Positions 20,042-29,123 of a stretch of 50,006 nucleotides of DNA are shown here, in pieces. Within the stretch, counting starts at the first letter, position 1. Each line of letters opens with the position of its first letter. A model generated the notes under the pieces. That model saw nothing but the letters and a program-made list of their open reading frames with translations. It did no database searches and had not been told where the DNA came from. Where the stretch lies: positions 6,284-56,289 of the forward strand of contig DEXR01000007.1 in the NCBI GenBank assembly GCA_002364245.1. The letters run 5' to 3'. Both the position numbers and the translations under genes were made by a program. This DNA comes from Flavobacteriaceae bacterium UBA3179. Its GTDB lineage: Bacteria; Bacteroidota; Bacteroidia; Flavobacteriales; Flavobacteriaceae.

Positions 20042-20944
20042 ATGACAAAATTACGTGCCTGGGTTTCTGCAGCCCGACTTAGAACGCTTCCATTATCCAT
20101 TTCAGGAATTCTTACAGCCAGTGCTGTGGCTATTTCCGAAGAAAATTTCAATCTTACTATTTGTATTCTCGCAATTATAACAACATTGGGGTTTCAAATA
20201 CTTTCTAATTTTGCAAACGATTATGGCGATGGGGTAAAAGGCACCGATAATGAAGACAGAGTTGGCCCTATGCGAGCGATGCAAAGCGGGATTTTAAAAG
20301 CGAAAGACTTAAAAATAGGGATGATAGTTACTGGGGCATTGACGCTTCTAATTGCTACTATGTTGATTTTTACCGCTTTTGGCAATGAAAACTTTTTGCT
20401 TTCTTTTATTTTTTTTAACCTAGGTATTGCTGCTATTATAGCGGCTGTTACCTATACGGTTGGTAAAAAAGCATATGGTTATAGAGCGATGGGAGACCTA
20501 TTTGTATTTCTGTTTTTTGGTTTATTAGGCGTAATGGGCTGTTATTTTTTATACAGCAAAAGTCTAGGGGATTTAGTAGCTATGCCAGCAATAGTAATAG
20601 GATTGTTAAGCGCGGCAGTTTTAAATCTAAACAATATGCGAGATCGCCTGTCTGATGCCAAAGTAAATAAAAATACGCTAGCAGTCGTTTTAGGTGCCGT
20701 GAAAGTAAAGCATTATCATACTTCCTTAGTAATAGGAAGTTTTATTGTTGCATCACTGTATTTTTTACTGAAAGCAGAAACGATATTGGAGTTCATCCCG
20801 TTAGTGGCATTTATACCCTTATTTTTAAATGTAGTCAAGGTGTATAAAAACGATTCGCCACCTTTATTAGACCCAGAATTGAAGAAAGTAGCCTTAAGTA
20901 CGTTCTTATTTTCTATACTTTTTTTAATTACAGTGAACTTATAG
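20042..20944 (+). CDS. menA: 1,4-dihydroxy-2-naphthoate polyprenyltransferase
   Basis: 300 residues, a UbiA-superfamily integral membrane prenyltransferase with about eight helices. The first Asp-rich motif is in NFANDYGDGVKGTDNEDRVG (about 56-75) and the second in NNMRDRLSDAKVNKNT (about 197-212). It attaches the isoprenoid chain to 1,4-dihydroxy-2-naphthoate to make demethylmenaquinone. It is the first gene of a plus-strand run with menC and menE, which supports MenA over other UbiA members. Confidence 0.94.
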   Translation: MTKLRAWVSAARLRTLPLSISGILTASAVAISEENFNLTICILAIITTLGFQILSNFANDYGDGVKGTDNEDRVGPMRAMQSGILKAKDLKIGMIVTGALTLLIATMLIFTAFGNENFLLSFIFFNLGIAAIIAAVTYTVGKKAYGYRAMGDLFVFLFFGLLGVMGCYFLYSKSLGDLVAMPAIVIGLLSAAVLNLNNMRDRLSDAKVNKNTLAVVLGAVKVKHYHTSLVIGSFIVASLYFLLKAETILEFIPLVAFIPLFLNVVKVYKNDSPPLLDPELKKVALSTFLFSILFLITVNL

Positions 20945-21015
20945 CTTTTTTTTTGAAAAACTTTAACGGTTTTCTTTACTGTGCTTAGTATATTTAAAGA
21001 AAAAAACCAACACCC

Positions 21016-21696
21016 ATGAAAATTACATTCTACGGTCAAAACAGTCTTGCCATTGAAGTTGGCGGAAAACATTTAATTATAGATCCTTTTATTACAGGAA
21101 ATGACCTATCAAAAGATAAAGTTGATATCAACAAGTTAAAAGCGGATTACATTTTACTAACACACGCACATCAAGATCACATTCTCGATGCGGAAGCTAT
21201 TGCTAAAAATACAGGTGCGACTATCGTTAGTAATTTTGAAATTGCCAATCATTACGAAGAAAAAGGCTTTGACGTTCATCCCATGAATCACGGCGGAGGT
21301 TGGCAATTCGATTTTGGATATGTAAAATATGTAAATGCTATTCATACCAGTTTATTTCCAGATGGTAGTTACGGTGGACAACCTGGCGGATTTGTAATCG
21401 AGGGCGAACACAAAAACATTTACATAGCAGGCGATACAGCCCTAACTATGGATATGAAACTCATTCCAATGCAAACCAAGTTGGATCTTGCTATTTTACC
21501 CATTGGCGATAACTTCACGATGGGTGTAGACGATGCTATTATCGCGTGCGATTTTATAGAATGTGACAAAGTATTGGGCGTACATTATGATACGTTTGGC
21601 TATATAGAAATTGATCACGAAGAAGCTAAAAAGAAATTTTACGATGCAGATAAAGATTTGATGTTGTTAGACGTTGGCGAATCGATAGAGTTATAG
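21016..21696 (+). CDS. UPF0173-like metal-dependent hydrolase (MBL fold)
   Basis: 226 residues with a metallo-beta-lactamase fold. The metal site is LTHAHQDH (His50, His52, Asp54, His55), with a further GDTALTMDM segment carrying the bridging Asp and a late His in GVHYDTFGY. It belongs to the UPF0173/YtkL group. It lies between menA and menC, and its stop abuts the menC start. This order recurs in flavobacterial menaquinone clusters as far as I know, but its substrate is not established; a thioesterase-like or housekeeping role is possible. Confidence 0.9.
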   Translation: MKITFYGQNSLAIEVGGKHLIIDPFITGNDLSKDKVDINKLKADYILLTHAHQDHILDAEAIAKNTGATIVSNFEIANHYEEKGFDVHPMNHGGGWQFDFGYVKYVNAIHTSLFPDGSYGGQPGGFVIEGEHKNIYIAGDTALTMDMKLIPMQTKLDLAILPIGDNFTMGVDDAIIACDFIECDKVLGVHYDTFGYIEIDHEEAKKKFYDADKDLMLLDVGESIEL

Positions 21697-22740
21697 ATGA
21701 AGGCAAGCTACAAAAAACACATCCTCAATTTTAAACGTCCCAGCGGAACTTCCCGGGGCGTTTTGCGTACTAAAGAAACCTGGTTTTTAATTCTTGAAGA
21801 AAAGGGAAAATGGGGTGTAGGCGAATGCGGAATTCTACAAAGCTTAAGTATTGACGACCGCCCTGACTATGAAGTAAAGCTGAGGTGGGTTTGTGATAAT
21901 ATTGAAAAAGGAAAAGATTATTTGTATGATAATTTAACCGAATTTCCATCCATTCAAATAGGGGTGGAGACTGCTTTTAAATCACTTCAGGCAGATGATT
22001 CTTTTCAAATTTTCCCTTCTGAATTTTCAAAAGGCTTCAAAGCCATTCCAATAAATGGACTTATCTGGATGGGCGATAAAAGTTTTATGAAAGAGCAAAT
22101 TTCAGAAAAACTGAAAGAAGGGTTTCAATGTATAAAAATGAAAATCGGCGCAATCGATTTCGATACTGAAATTGAACTGTTGAAAAGCATCAGACAAGAA
22201 TTTTCTGCTTCCGAAATAGAGTTACGGGTAGATGCCAACGGCGCTTTTGCACCATCTGAAGCATTGGAAAAACTAAAAATTCTTTCAGAACTGCAATTAC
22301 ATTCCATTGAGCAGCCCATTAAACAAGGGCAATGGCAAGAAATGGCACGATTGTGTGAAGAAACACCACTTCCTATTGCGTTGGATGAAGAGTTGATAGG
22401 CGTGTTTTCTTCCGAAGGAAAAAAGAAGCTCTTACAAACTATACAACCACAATACATTATTTTAAAACCAAGTTTAATTGGTGGCTTTCAAGGCAGTGAC
22501 ACTTGGATTGATCTGGCTGAACAAATGGGGGCAGATTGGTGGATAACATCAGCTTTAGAAAGCAATGTAGGTTTAAACGCTATTTCGCAATATACTTTTA
22601 CAAAAAAAGTTACCTTGCCACAAGGTTTAGGAACAGGTAGTTTATACACCAATAATATAGATTCACCACTAAAAGTATGTAACGGAAGCATACAATATGA
22701 TACTAACGAACAGTGGGACCTGTCCTTACTAAACGAATAA
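21697..22740 (+). CDS. menC: o-Succinylbenzoate synthase
   Basis: 347 residues of the enolase superfamily. MenC dehydrates SHCHC to o-succinylbenzoate in menaquinone synthesis. The catalytic set is complete: Lys149 in IKMKIG, metal ligands Asp179 (RVDANGAF), Glu205 (IEQPIK) and Asp230 (ALDEEL), and Lys257 (LKPSL). The N-terminal capping domain is present. The ATG follows the previous gene's stop directly (TAGATG). Relatives include dipeptide epimerases, but the flanking menA and menE settle the assignment. Confidence 0.93.
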   Translation: MKASYKKHILNFKRPSGTSRGVLRTKETWFLILEEKGKWGVGECGILQSLSIDDRPDYEVKLRWVCDNIEKGKDYLYDNLTEFPSIQIGVETAFKSLQADDSFQIFPSEFSKGFKAIPINGLIWMGDKSFMKEQISEKLKEGFQCIKMKIGAIDFDTEIELLKSIRQEFSASEIELRVDANGAFAPSEALEKLKILSELQLHSIEQPIKQGQWQEMARLCEETPLPIALDEELIGVFSSEGKKKLLQTIQPQYIILKPSLIGGFQGSDTWIDLAEQMGADWWITSALESNVGLNAISQYTFTKKVTLPQGLGTGSLYTNNIDSPLKVCNGSIQYDTNEQWDLSLLNE

Positions 22741-22758
22741 AAATAAAACGGAAATTTA

Positions 22759-23715
22759 ATGTTTATAAAACAAGCTTTTAACTACTTACACGATTCTTGG
22801 CGCTATGTAGTTGGCGCTATTGTAATTTTTTTAGTCTCTCAATTAGGTGCAATACCCTTTGCTTTAATTGCCGCGTTCAAATTAATGCAAGAAGGGGGAG
22901 ATATTACTTCTTTAGACGATCCGGCTACTTTAATGACGGTTCTAGACTCTAACTTGACACTGTTTTTAATGCTTTTAAGCTTTGTATTTGGGTTAATTGC
23001 TGTAGTGGTGGTAGTAAAATATCTTCATAAACAGCCTTTAGTTGCTGCAACAACAAGCAGAAAGAAAGTAGATTGGGGGCGTATTTGGTTTTCTTTTTTA
23101 TTAATAGCTATCACAACAATTGTTTTAACGGTAATTGATTATTACGGTAACCCAGATGATTACGTAGTTCAATTCGAAGCAATACCATTCTTAATTTTAG
23201 CGGTTATTGCAATTCTTATGATTCCCTTGCAAACCAGTTTTGAGGAATATTTGTTTCGTGGGTATTTAATGCAAGGTATCGGTGTGATGGCAAAGAACAG
23301 ATGGTTGCCATTGATTATTACATCAGTAGTTTTCGGTGGACTTCACTTTTTTAACCCAGAAGTGGACAAACTGGGAAATATCATTATGATTTATTACATT
23401 GGGACTGGTTTCTTTTTGGGCATTATAACCTTAATGGACGAAGGGATGGAACTCGCCCTTGGTTTTCACGCTGGAAATAACTTAATTGCAGCATTATTGG
23501 TAACAGCAGATTGGACAGTGTTTCAGACCAATTCTATTTTAAAAGATATTTCAAACCCCACGGCAGGATTTGATATTTTAGTTCCTGTACTGGTTATGTA
23601 TCCAGTTTTCTTAGGTATTATGGCGTGGAAATACAAATGGACCAATTGGAGCGAAAAGCTCTTCGGAAAAGTAACGCCACCCATAAAACCTTCCGAAGAA
23701 ATTATAGAATCTTAG
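22759..23715 (+). CDS. CPBP family intramembrane glutamic endopeptidase
   Basis: 318 residues with about eight membrane helices. The three CPBP (Abi/Rce1-like) motifs are present: FEEYLFRG (Glu162, Glu163, Arg167), the HFFN segment (His196), and HAGNN (His237). These proteases cut substrates within the membrane; in bacteria roles range from bacteriocin immunity to unknown. It sits between menC and menE, 18 bases after menC and 10 before menE, so it is cotranscribed with menaquinone genes. A direct role in quinone synthesis has not been shown to my knowledge. Confidence 0.92.
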   Translation: MFIKQAFNYLHDSWRYVVGAIVIFLVSQLGAIPFALIAAFKLMQEGGDITSLDDPATLMTVLDSNLTLFLMLLSFVFGLIAVVVVVKYLHKQPLVAATTSRKKVDWGRIWFSFLLIAITTIVLTVIDYYGNPDDYVVQFEAIPFLILAVIAILMIPLQTSFEEYLFRGYLMQGIGVMAKNRWLPLIITSVVFGGLHFFNPEVDKLGNIIMIYYIGTGFFLGIITLMDEGMELALGFHAGNNLIAALLVTADWTVFQTNSILKDISNPTAGFDILVPVLVMYPVFLGIMAWKYKWTNWSEKLFGKVTPPIKPSEEIIES

Positions 23716-23725
23716 TTTAAACTTT

Positions 23726-24793
23726 ATGGAACTCCCTTTTCATTCGGCCCTTACCTTCAATGGTCTTCAATATGACACAAAGGAGGAGTTATTCGCCTTT
23801 GCAAAAAGCTTACAGAATGAGGGGGACGAATATGAAATCCATATAGGCGATTTTATAATAGCTTGGTTGGATGATACCGACTTTGTAAAAGTAAAAACCT
23901 CAGGTTCTACCGGAAAACCAAAAAAGATCCAATTATCAAAAAAGGCAATGGTCAATAGTGCAAAAGCAACGGCTGCCTATTTTAAGTTAGGGGAAGGTAC
24001 TTCTGCATTACTTTGCTTGCCGGCTAATTATATTGCTGGTAAAATGATGCTGGTACGAGCGATGGTCATGGGTTGGAATTTGCACGTAGTGGCTCCAGAA
24101 AAAGATGCATTAACGCAGTATGATAATGACTATGATTTTGTGGCGATGGTTCCGTATCAAGTGCATTATTCATTAAAAGATTTAAATAAAGTAAAAAAAA
24201 TAATCATTGGTGGCGGACCTGTCTCAAAAGAACTGGAAGAGGCATTACAGTCAGTTTCCACCGAAGCTTTTGGTACGTATGGAATGACCGAAACTATTAC
24301 ACACGTGGCGGTACGGCGAATTAATGGTCCTGCACGTAGCGAAACATTTTCGGCATTGCCTAATGTGAAATTTTCCCAAGACGAGCGAGATTGTTTGGTT
24401 ATTTCTGCACCGGATATTTCCGAAGAAAAAGTGATTACCAATGATGTGGTAGCGTTACAATCGCCAACTTCATTTGTTTGGATGGGGCGCTACGATAATG
24501 TCATTAACAGCGGTGGCGTTAAAATATTTCCTGAAAAGATAGAAGAAAAACTTTCCGAAAAAATAATGGAACCTTTTATCGTTGCTTCGGAAAAGCATAA
24601 TGAATTGGGCGAACGTGTAATTTTAGTTATTGAAACAAAATCTGATTCTATTCCTGATTACTCTAAAGCTTTTGAAATGCTTTCAAAATATGAACGTCCT
24701 AAAAAAGTAATTAGCCTATCAAAACTTCCATACACCGAAACCGGAAAAATCAAACGGGCTGCATTGTTAGAGATTCTTCAGAAGTATAAATAA
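23726..24793 (+). CDS. menE: o-Succinylbenzoate-CoA ligase
   Basis: 355 residues, shorter than the roughly 450-490 of many MenE proteins, as is usual in Bacteroidota. The adenylate-forming motifs are KTSGSTGKPKK (about 57-67), the A5-like FGTYGMTETITH, and the A7-A8 region MGRYDNVINSGGVKIFPEKIE, with the final catalytic lysine in TETGKIKR. It activates o-succinylbenzoate with ATP and loads it on CoA for MenB. Last gene of the menA-menC-menE run. Confidence 0.93.
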   Translation: MELPFHSALTFNGLQYDTKEELFAFAKSLQNEGDEYEIHIGDFIIAWLDDTDFVKVKTSGSTGKPKKIQLSKKAMVNSAKATAAYFKLGEGTSALLCLPANYIAGKMMLVRAMVMGWNLHVVAPEKDALTQYDNDYDFVAMVPYQVHYSLKDLNKVKKIIIGGGPVSKELEEALQSVSTEAFGTYGMTETITHVAVRRINGPARSETFSALPNVKFSQDERDCLVISAPDISEEKVITNDVVALQSPTSFVWMGRYDNVINSGGVKIFPEKIEEKLSEKIMEPFIVASEKHNELGERVILVIETKSDSIPDYSKAFEMLSKYERPKKVISLSKLPYTETGKIKRAALLEILQKYK

Positions 24794-24894
24794 CTCTTTT
24801 CTTTTCATTTCAAAATAACGGTCTTTTAAACTTTGGTTTCATTTTTGATAGTTTACTATTAAAATTGACGAATCACTCTTAAAACCAGAACTCT

Positions 24895-26706
24895 ATGAAG
24901 ACATTTGCAACCCTTATTTGTGTGCTAATGACAGCTGTTACACCGCAGGCACAAGAAATAACTGTAACCGGAACAGTAACCGATGAAAGTAACCTTCCTT
25001 TAACTGGAGTCAATGTAATAGTTAAAGGATCTAACAATGGAACACAAACCGATTTAGATGGAAAGTATGAGTTGAAAGCCGAAATAGGCCAAAAATTAAA
25101 ATTCAGTTACGTCGGCTATGGAACGGTAGAAAGAAAAGTAAAAAATAAAAAGCCTATTGATGTACAGATGAAACCTTCAGCCTCTTTGGAAGAAGTTGTT
25201 GTGCTTCATGACGCTGTTGAAAATGAATCAAAAAATATGTTGATACGAGGAAAGGCTTCGGGTGTCCACCATTCACCACCATACCCAGTAAATAATCAAG
25301 TGTCCAGCAACGAGTCCTATGATAAGATTGAAGAAAACATTTTTAAAATGGTAACAACTGCACCGTTATCTACTTTTTCTATCGATGTGGATAAAGCTGG
25401 GTATAGTAACATTCGCCGAATGATTAATCACGGGCAGAAAATACCAAAAGATGCCGTGAAGATTGAAGAAATGATCAATTATTTCAGTTATAATTACCCA
25501 CAACCCAAACGTAATGAACCTTTTTCAATTATTACTGAAGTCGCCAATTCCCCTTGGAATACAAACACCAAGTTGGTAAAAATAGGCTTAAAAGGAAAAG
25601 ATATTGCGACTGAAAACACACCAGCGAGTAACTTAGTGTTTTTATTGGATGTTTCGGGTTCTATGAATTCAGAAAACAAATTAGGGTTACTAAAGTCAGC
25701 TATGGGTGTGTTGGTCGATAAGCTTCGGGAAGAAGATAAAGTTAGCATCGTAGTATATGCAGGAGCCGCGGGTACTGTTTTAGAACCTACCAACGGTAAC
25801 AACAAAGAAAAAATAATGGAGGCTATCGACAAGCTAAGAGCTGGGGGCTCTACTGCAGGTGGCAAAGGGATTAAATTAGCGTATAAAATAGCTGAGGAAA
25901 ACTTCATAAAAGACGGTAATAACCGTGTTATCCTTGCAACAGACGGTGATTTTAATGTGGGTGCATCTAGTGATAGAGCGATGGAAGATTTAATTGAAGA
26001 AAAGCGAGAAAGTGGAGTGTTTTTAACCTGCTTAGGTTTTGGAATGGGTAACTATAAAGATTCCAAAATGGAAACCCTCGCCGATAAAGGCAACGGAAAC
26101 CACGCGTATATCGATACCATGCAAGAAGCGAAGAAAGTATTGGGTACAGAATTCTTCGGAACCATTTATACCATAGCAAAAGATGTAAAACTGCAAGTAG
26201 AGTTTAACCCTAAAAAAGTACAAGCATATCGATTAATTGGTTATGAAAACAGACTCTTAAACGATGAAGATTTTAATGACGATACCAAAGATGCAGGCGA
26301 ATTAGGTAGTGGCCATACCGTAACCGCTCTATACGAGCTGATCCCAGTAGGGGTGAAAAGTGAATATTTAAAGGATATTGACGATTTAAAATATACCGAT
26401 ACAAAAGTTTCCAATTCAAAAACGGATGAGTTGCTTACAGTAAAGTTTAGATATAAAGAACCGGACGGGGATAAAAGCAAATTAATTGTCAAAACACTGA
26501 AAGATACTAATGGCGATATTAAGAAGACATCAAAAGACTTTCAGTTTTCTGCAGCCGTAGCGCTGTTCGGACAACAGCTTCGTGATTCTGATTTTATTGC
26601 AACTAAAAGTAGAGAAGATGTTATTCGTTTAGCCGAAGCAGGCAGAGGGAAAGACAAAGAAGGATACCGAGCTGAGTTTATTAGATTGGTGAAGAGTTAT
26701 AAGTAA
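24895..26706 (+). CDS. VWA domain protein with carboxypeptidase-regulatory-like domain (YfbK type)
   Basis: 603 residues. Signal peptide (about 1-19), a CarboxypepD_reg-like domain (TVTGTVTDESNLPLTGVNVI, about 22-98), the N-terminal VWF-associated segment (TFSIDVDKAGYSNIRRMINH, about 158-177), a VWA domain with an intact MIDAS motif DVSGS (Asp252, Ser254, Ser256) and ATDGDFNVG, and a C-terminal DUF3520-like region. It resembles E. coli YfbK, a protein of unclear function. The MIDAS implies metal-dependent binding to another protein. It is monocistronic with a terminator. Confidence 0.92.
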   Translation: MKTFATLICVLMTAVTPQAQEITVTGTVTDESNLPLTGVNVIVKGSNNGTQTDLDGKYELKAEIGQKLKFSYVGYGTVERKVKNKKPIDVQMKPSASLEEVVVLHDAVENESKNMLIRGKASGVHHSPPYPVNNQVSSNESYDKIEENIFKMVTTAPLSTFSIDVDKAGYSNIRRMINHGQKIPKDAVKIEEMINYFSYNYPQPKRNEPFSIITEVANSPWNTNTKLVKIGLKGKDIATENTPASNLVFLLDVSGSMNSENKLGLLKSAMGVLVDKLREEDKVSIVVYAGAAGTVLEPTNGNNKEKIMEAIDKLRAGGSTAGGKGIKLAYKIAEENFIKDGNNRVILATDGDFNVGASSDRAMEDLIEEKRESGVFLTCLGFGMGNYKDSKMETLADKGNGNHAYIDTMQEAKKVLGTEFFGTIYTIAKDVKLQVEFNPKKVQAYRLIGYENRLLNDEDFNDDTKDAGELGSGHTVTALYELIPVGVKSEYLKDIDDLKYTDTKVSNSKTDELLTVKFRYKEPDGDKSKLIVKTLKDTNGDIKKTSKDFQFSAAVALFGQQLRDSDFIATKSREDVIRLAEAGRGKDKEGYRAEFIRLVKSYK

Positions 26707-26730
26707 TTCTGTTGAAATAAATAGTTATAA

Positions 26731-26765
26731 AAACAAAGGAGCAGTCAACCGCTCCTTTTGTTTTA
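26731..26765 (+). terminator. Rho-independent terminator after the VWA gene
   Basis: AAACAAAGGAGC and GCTCCTTTTGTTTT form a GC-capped stem with one bulge and an 8-base loop, 25 bases past the stop. Confidence 0.8.
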
Positions 26766-26800
26766 AATTTTATCTTCTATTTGGCATTCTATTCTTCGTG

Positions 26801-26925
26801 TTTTCGATACAAATTCGTGATCCCTATCGGGCTCTCGAATTCACTCAAACACCTTTAATTTATAGCTTCTGACTAATGAATGTCAATCTTTCTCGGCGCC
26901 TGAGTGCTCCGACGATAGGAGGGGT
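26801..26925 (-). repeat. Dispersed intergenic repeat, copy A
   Basis: Read on the minus strand, this stretch contains CACCCCTCnTnTCGTCGGAG and, after a variable middle, TTTGAGTGAATT followed by TAGGGATCAC and GTATCGAA. The same blocks in the same order occur in copy B at 39.9 kb: 24 of 29 bases agree in the first block and 41 of 47 in the second. The middle differs (about 47 versus 26 bases). It lies between the convergent VWA and carboxylase genes. Confidence 0.75.
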
Positions 26926-26946
26926 GTATAGAAGGCCCAACATCCA

Positions 26947-28590
26947 TTACACCTGCAAAACCCCCATATTAAACTTCTTTTCAATGGGCGCATGATTAGC
27001 AGCTTCAATACCTATTGAGATCCATTTTCGAGTGTCTAACGGGTCTATGACAGCATCTGTCCAGATACGGGCGGCGGCATAATAGGGTGAAATCTGCTCG
27101 TCGTAGCGGTTTTTAATTTTATCAAACAATTCTTTTTCAACTTCTGGGGTAATTTTCTTCCCTTGCTTTTTAAGCGAAGCAGTTTCAATCTGCAATAATA
27201 CTTTTGCGGCACTGTTTCCGCTCATTACGGCCAGTTCGGCACTTGGCCAAGCAGCAATTAATCGTGGGTCGTATGCTTTTCCGCACATTGCATAATTACC
27301 AGCACCATAACTGTTTCCAATAACAATAGTGAATTTTGGTACCACACTATTACTTACAGCATTAACCATTTTTGCACCATCTTTTATAATACCACCGTGC
27401 TCACTTTTGCTACCTACCATAAAACCGGTAACATCTTGTAAAAACACCAATGGGATTTTCTTTTGGTTACAGTTCGCTATAAATCGGGTTGCTTTATCGG
27501 CACTATCACTATAAATTACGCCACCAAACTGCATTTCACTGGGTTTGGTTTTTGCTTTCGTAGTCTTTACCAATTTCCGTTGGTTGGCGACAATTCCAAC
27601 AGCCCACCCATCAATACGGGCATAGCCAGTTAAAATAGTCTGGCCGTAGCCTTTTTTATATTCTTCAAAATCACTGTCGTCTACCAAACGATGTATAATT
27701 TCACGCATATCGTATTGTTCGGTACGTGATTTTGGTAGTATTCCGTAGATTTCTTTAGGGTCTTCTTTTGGCTTAACTGCTTTATCTCTATTAAAGCCAG
27801 TTTTGTCAAAATCGCCTATTTTTGAAACAATATTCTGAATTTTGGTTAACGCATCTTTGTCGTCATCCGCTTTATAATCAGTTACACCACTTACTTCACA
27901 ATGCGTAGTGGCACCTCCTAAATCTTCATTTTCAATGCTTTCACCAATGGCTGCTTTTACCAAATAACTTCCGGCAAGAAAGATACTTCCTGTTTTGTCA
28001 ACAATCAATGCTTCATCACTCATAATGGGCAAATAAGCTCCTCCGGCAACGCAACTTCCCATTACGGCAGCAATTTGGGTTATCCCCATACTGCTCATTA
28101 CGGCATTGTTACGGAAAATTCTTCCGAAGTGTTCCTTGTCAGGAAAAATTTCATCTTGCATAGGAAGGTAAACCCCCGCACTATCTACTAAATAAATAAT
28201 TGGCAGTCTGTTTTCTATGGAAATTTCCTGTGCGCGTAAATTCTTTTTAGCGGTAATTGGGAACCAAGCTCCCGCTTTTACCGTCGCATCGTTTGCAACA
28301 ACAATGCATTGTCTGCCTTTAACGTAACCAATTTTAACTACCACACCGCCACTAGGGCAACCGCCGTGCTCTTCGTACATGCCATCACCGGCAAAAGCAC
28401 CGATTTCAATACTAGACTTTTTGGAGTCAAGTAGATAATCAACACGTTCGCGGGCCGTCATTTTACCTTTGGCGTGGTGTTTTTCTATTCGTTTTTCGCC
28501 ACCACCTAATTTAACTTTGGCAAGTTTCTTTTTAAGGTCAGAAACTGATAGTTTGTTGTGGTCTTCGTTTTTATTAAAGGTCATATCCAT
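26947..28590 (-). CDS. Acyl-CoA carboxylase carboxyltransferase (beta) subunit
   Basis: 547 residues with two crotonase-like carboxyltransferase halves. Visible features: KGKMTARERVDYLLD (about 45-59), CVAGGAYLPIMSDEA with the oxyanion glycine pair, and in the C-terminal half GVIYSDSADKATRFI, FLQDVTGFMVG and NSYGAGNYAMCGKAYDP. The ending and length fit methylcrotonyl-CoA carboxylase or related geranyl/propionyl-type beta subunits more than AccD. It moves carboxyl from biotin to the acyl-CoA in branched-chain catabolism. The biotin carboxylase subunit is not in the window. ATG at 28584 is an equally good start. Confidence 0.9.
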   Translation of the reverse strand: MDMTFNKNEDHNKLSVSDLKKKLAKVKLGGGEKRIEKHHAKGKMTARERVDYLLDSKKSSIEIGAFAGDGMYEEHGGCPSGGVVVKIGYVKGRQCIVVANDATVKAGAWFPITAKKNLRAQEISIENRLPIIYLVDSAGVYLPMQDEIFPDKEHFGRIFRNNAVMSSMGITQIAAVMGSCVAGGAYLPIMSDEALIVDKTGSIFLAGSYLVKAAIGESIENEDLGGATTHCEVSGVTDYKADDDKDALTKIQNIVSKIGDFDKTGFNRDKAVKPKEDPKEIYGILPKSRTEQYDMREIIHRLVDDSDFEEYKKGYGQTILTGYARIDGWAVGIVANQRKLVKTTKAKTKPSEMQFGGVIYSDSADKATRFIANCNQKKIPLVFLQDVTGFMVGSKSEHGGIIKDGAKMVNAVSNSVVPKFTIVIGNSYGAGNYAMCGKAYDPRLIAAWPSAELAVMSGNSAAKVLLQIETASLKKQGKKITPEVEKELFDKIKNRYDEQISPYYAAARIWTDAVIDPLDTRKWISIGIEAANHAPIEKKFNMGVLQV

Positions 28591-28764
28591 AATAGTCGTT
28601 GCAATTTCCCCAAAAATACGAAACTATGACATTTTGGTACGGTAAATCTCTATTTTATTCCCGATATTTGTCTCTGCTAATAAGTTAAGGCAAACCGGCG
28701 TTTAATTGTATTCAATATTTTTATTAAATTTAATACTAAGACGCATATTAAGAATGAAAATTTT

Positions 28765-28944
28765 ATGATGAATAAAAATACCGTATTGGCGTGGGCCACT
28801 TTTATAATGATTGTAGTAGGCGTTGCTTTAATTGCTATGGGCGCTTTTAGATATGACGATGTAGCTGGGTGGGGCTTTGCTTCCGTAGGAATTGGTTTCT
28901 TTGCCATTGCATGGGTTTTTAATGCCTTAAAAGGAAGGGTGTAA
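28765..28944 (+). CDS. Small two-helix membrane protein (CAL67264 family-like)
   Basis: 59 residues from tandem ATG codons (28765 and 28768). Two hydrophobic segments are obvious: VLAWATFIMIVVGVALIAMG and a second of about 18 residues (GFASVGIGFFAIAWVF), joined by a short polar FRYDDVAGW loop, with a basic end LKGRV. The composition and length match a small Bacteroidota membrane family I recall as CAL67264, though I cannot confirm the name. Function unknown. It precedes ettA by about 180 bases on the same strand and diverges from the carboxylase gene. Confidence 0.8.
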   Translation: MMNKNTVLAWATFIMIVVGVALIAMGAFRYDDVAGWGFASVGIGFFAIAWVFNALKGRV

Positions 28945-29123
28945 CAACTCGTCACCTAATCATCGTAGAACATAGAAACCTAATGCAAGAAATCCTTTTG
29001 ATATTATGATAACTCAATAATTATTCAATTAGGAAACTTGATATCCTACTGCGATTATTAGGATTACACAATGAGTAGTACCACTTAATTAATTAGAAAA
29101 AGAATTTAAAAGAAAACAGAACA

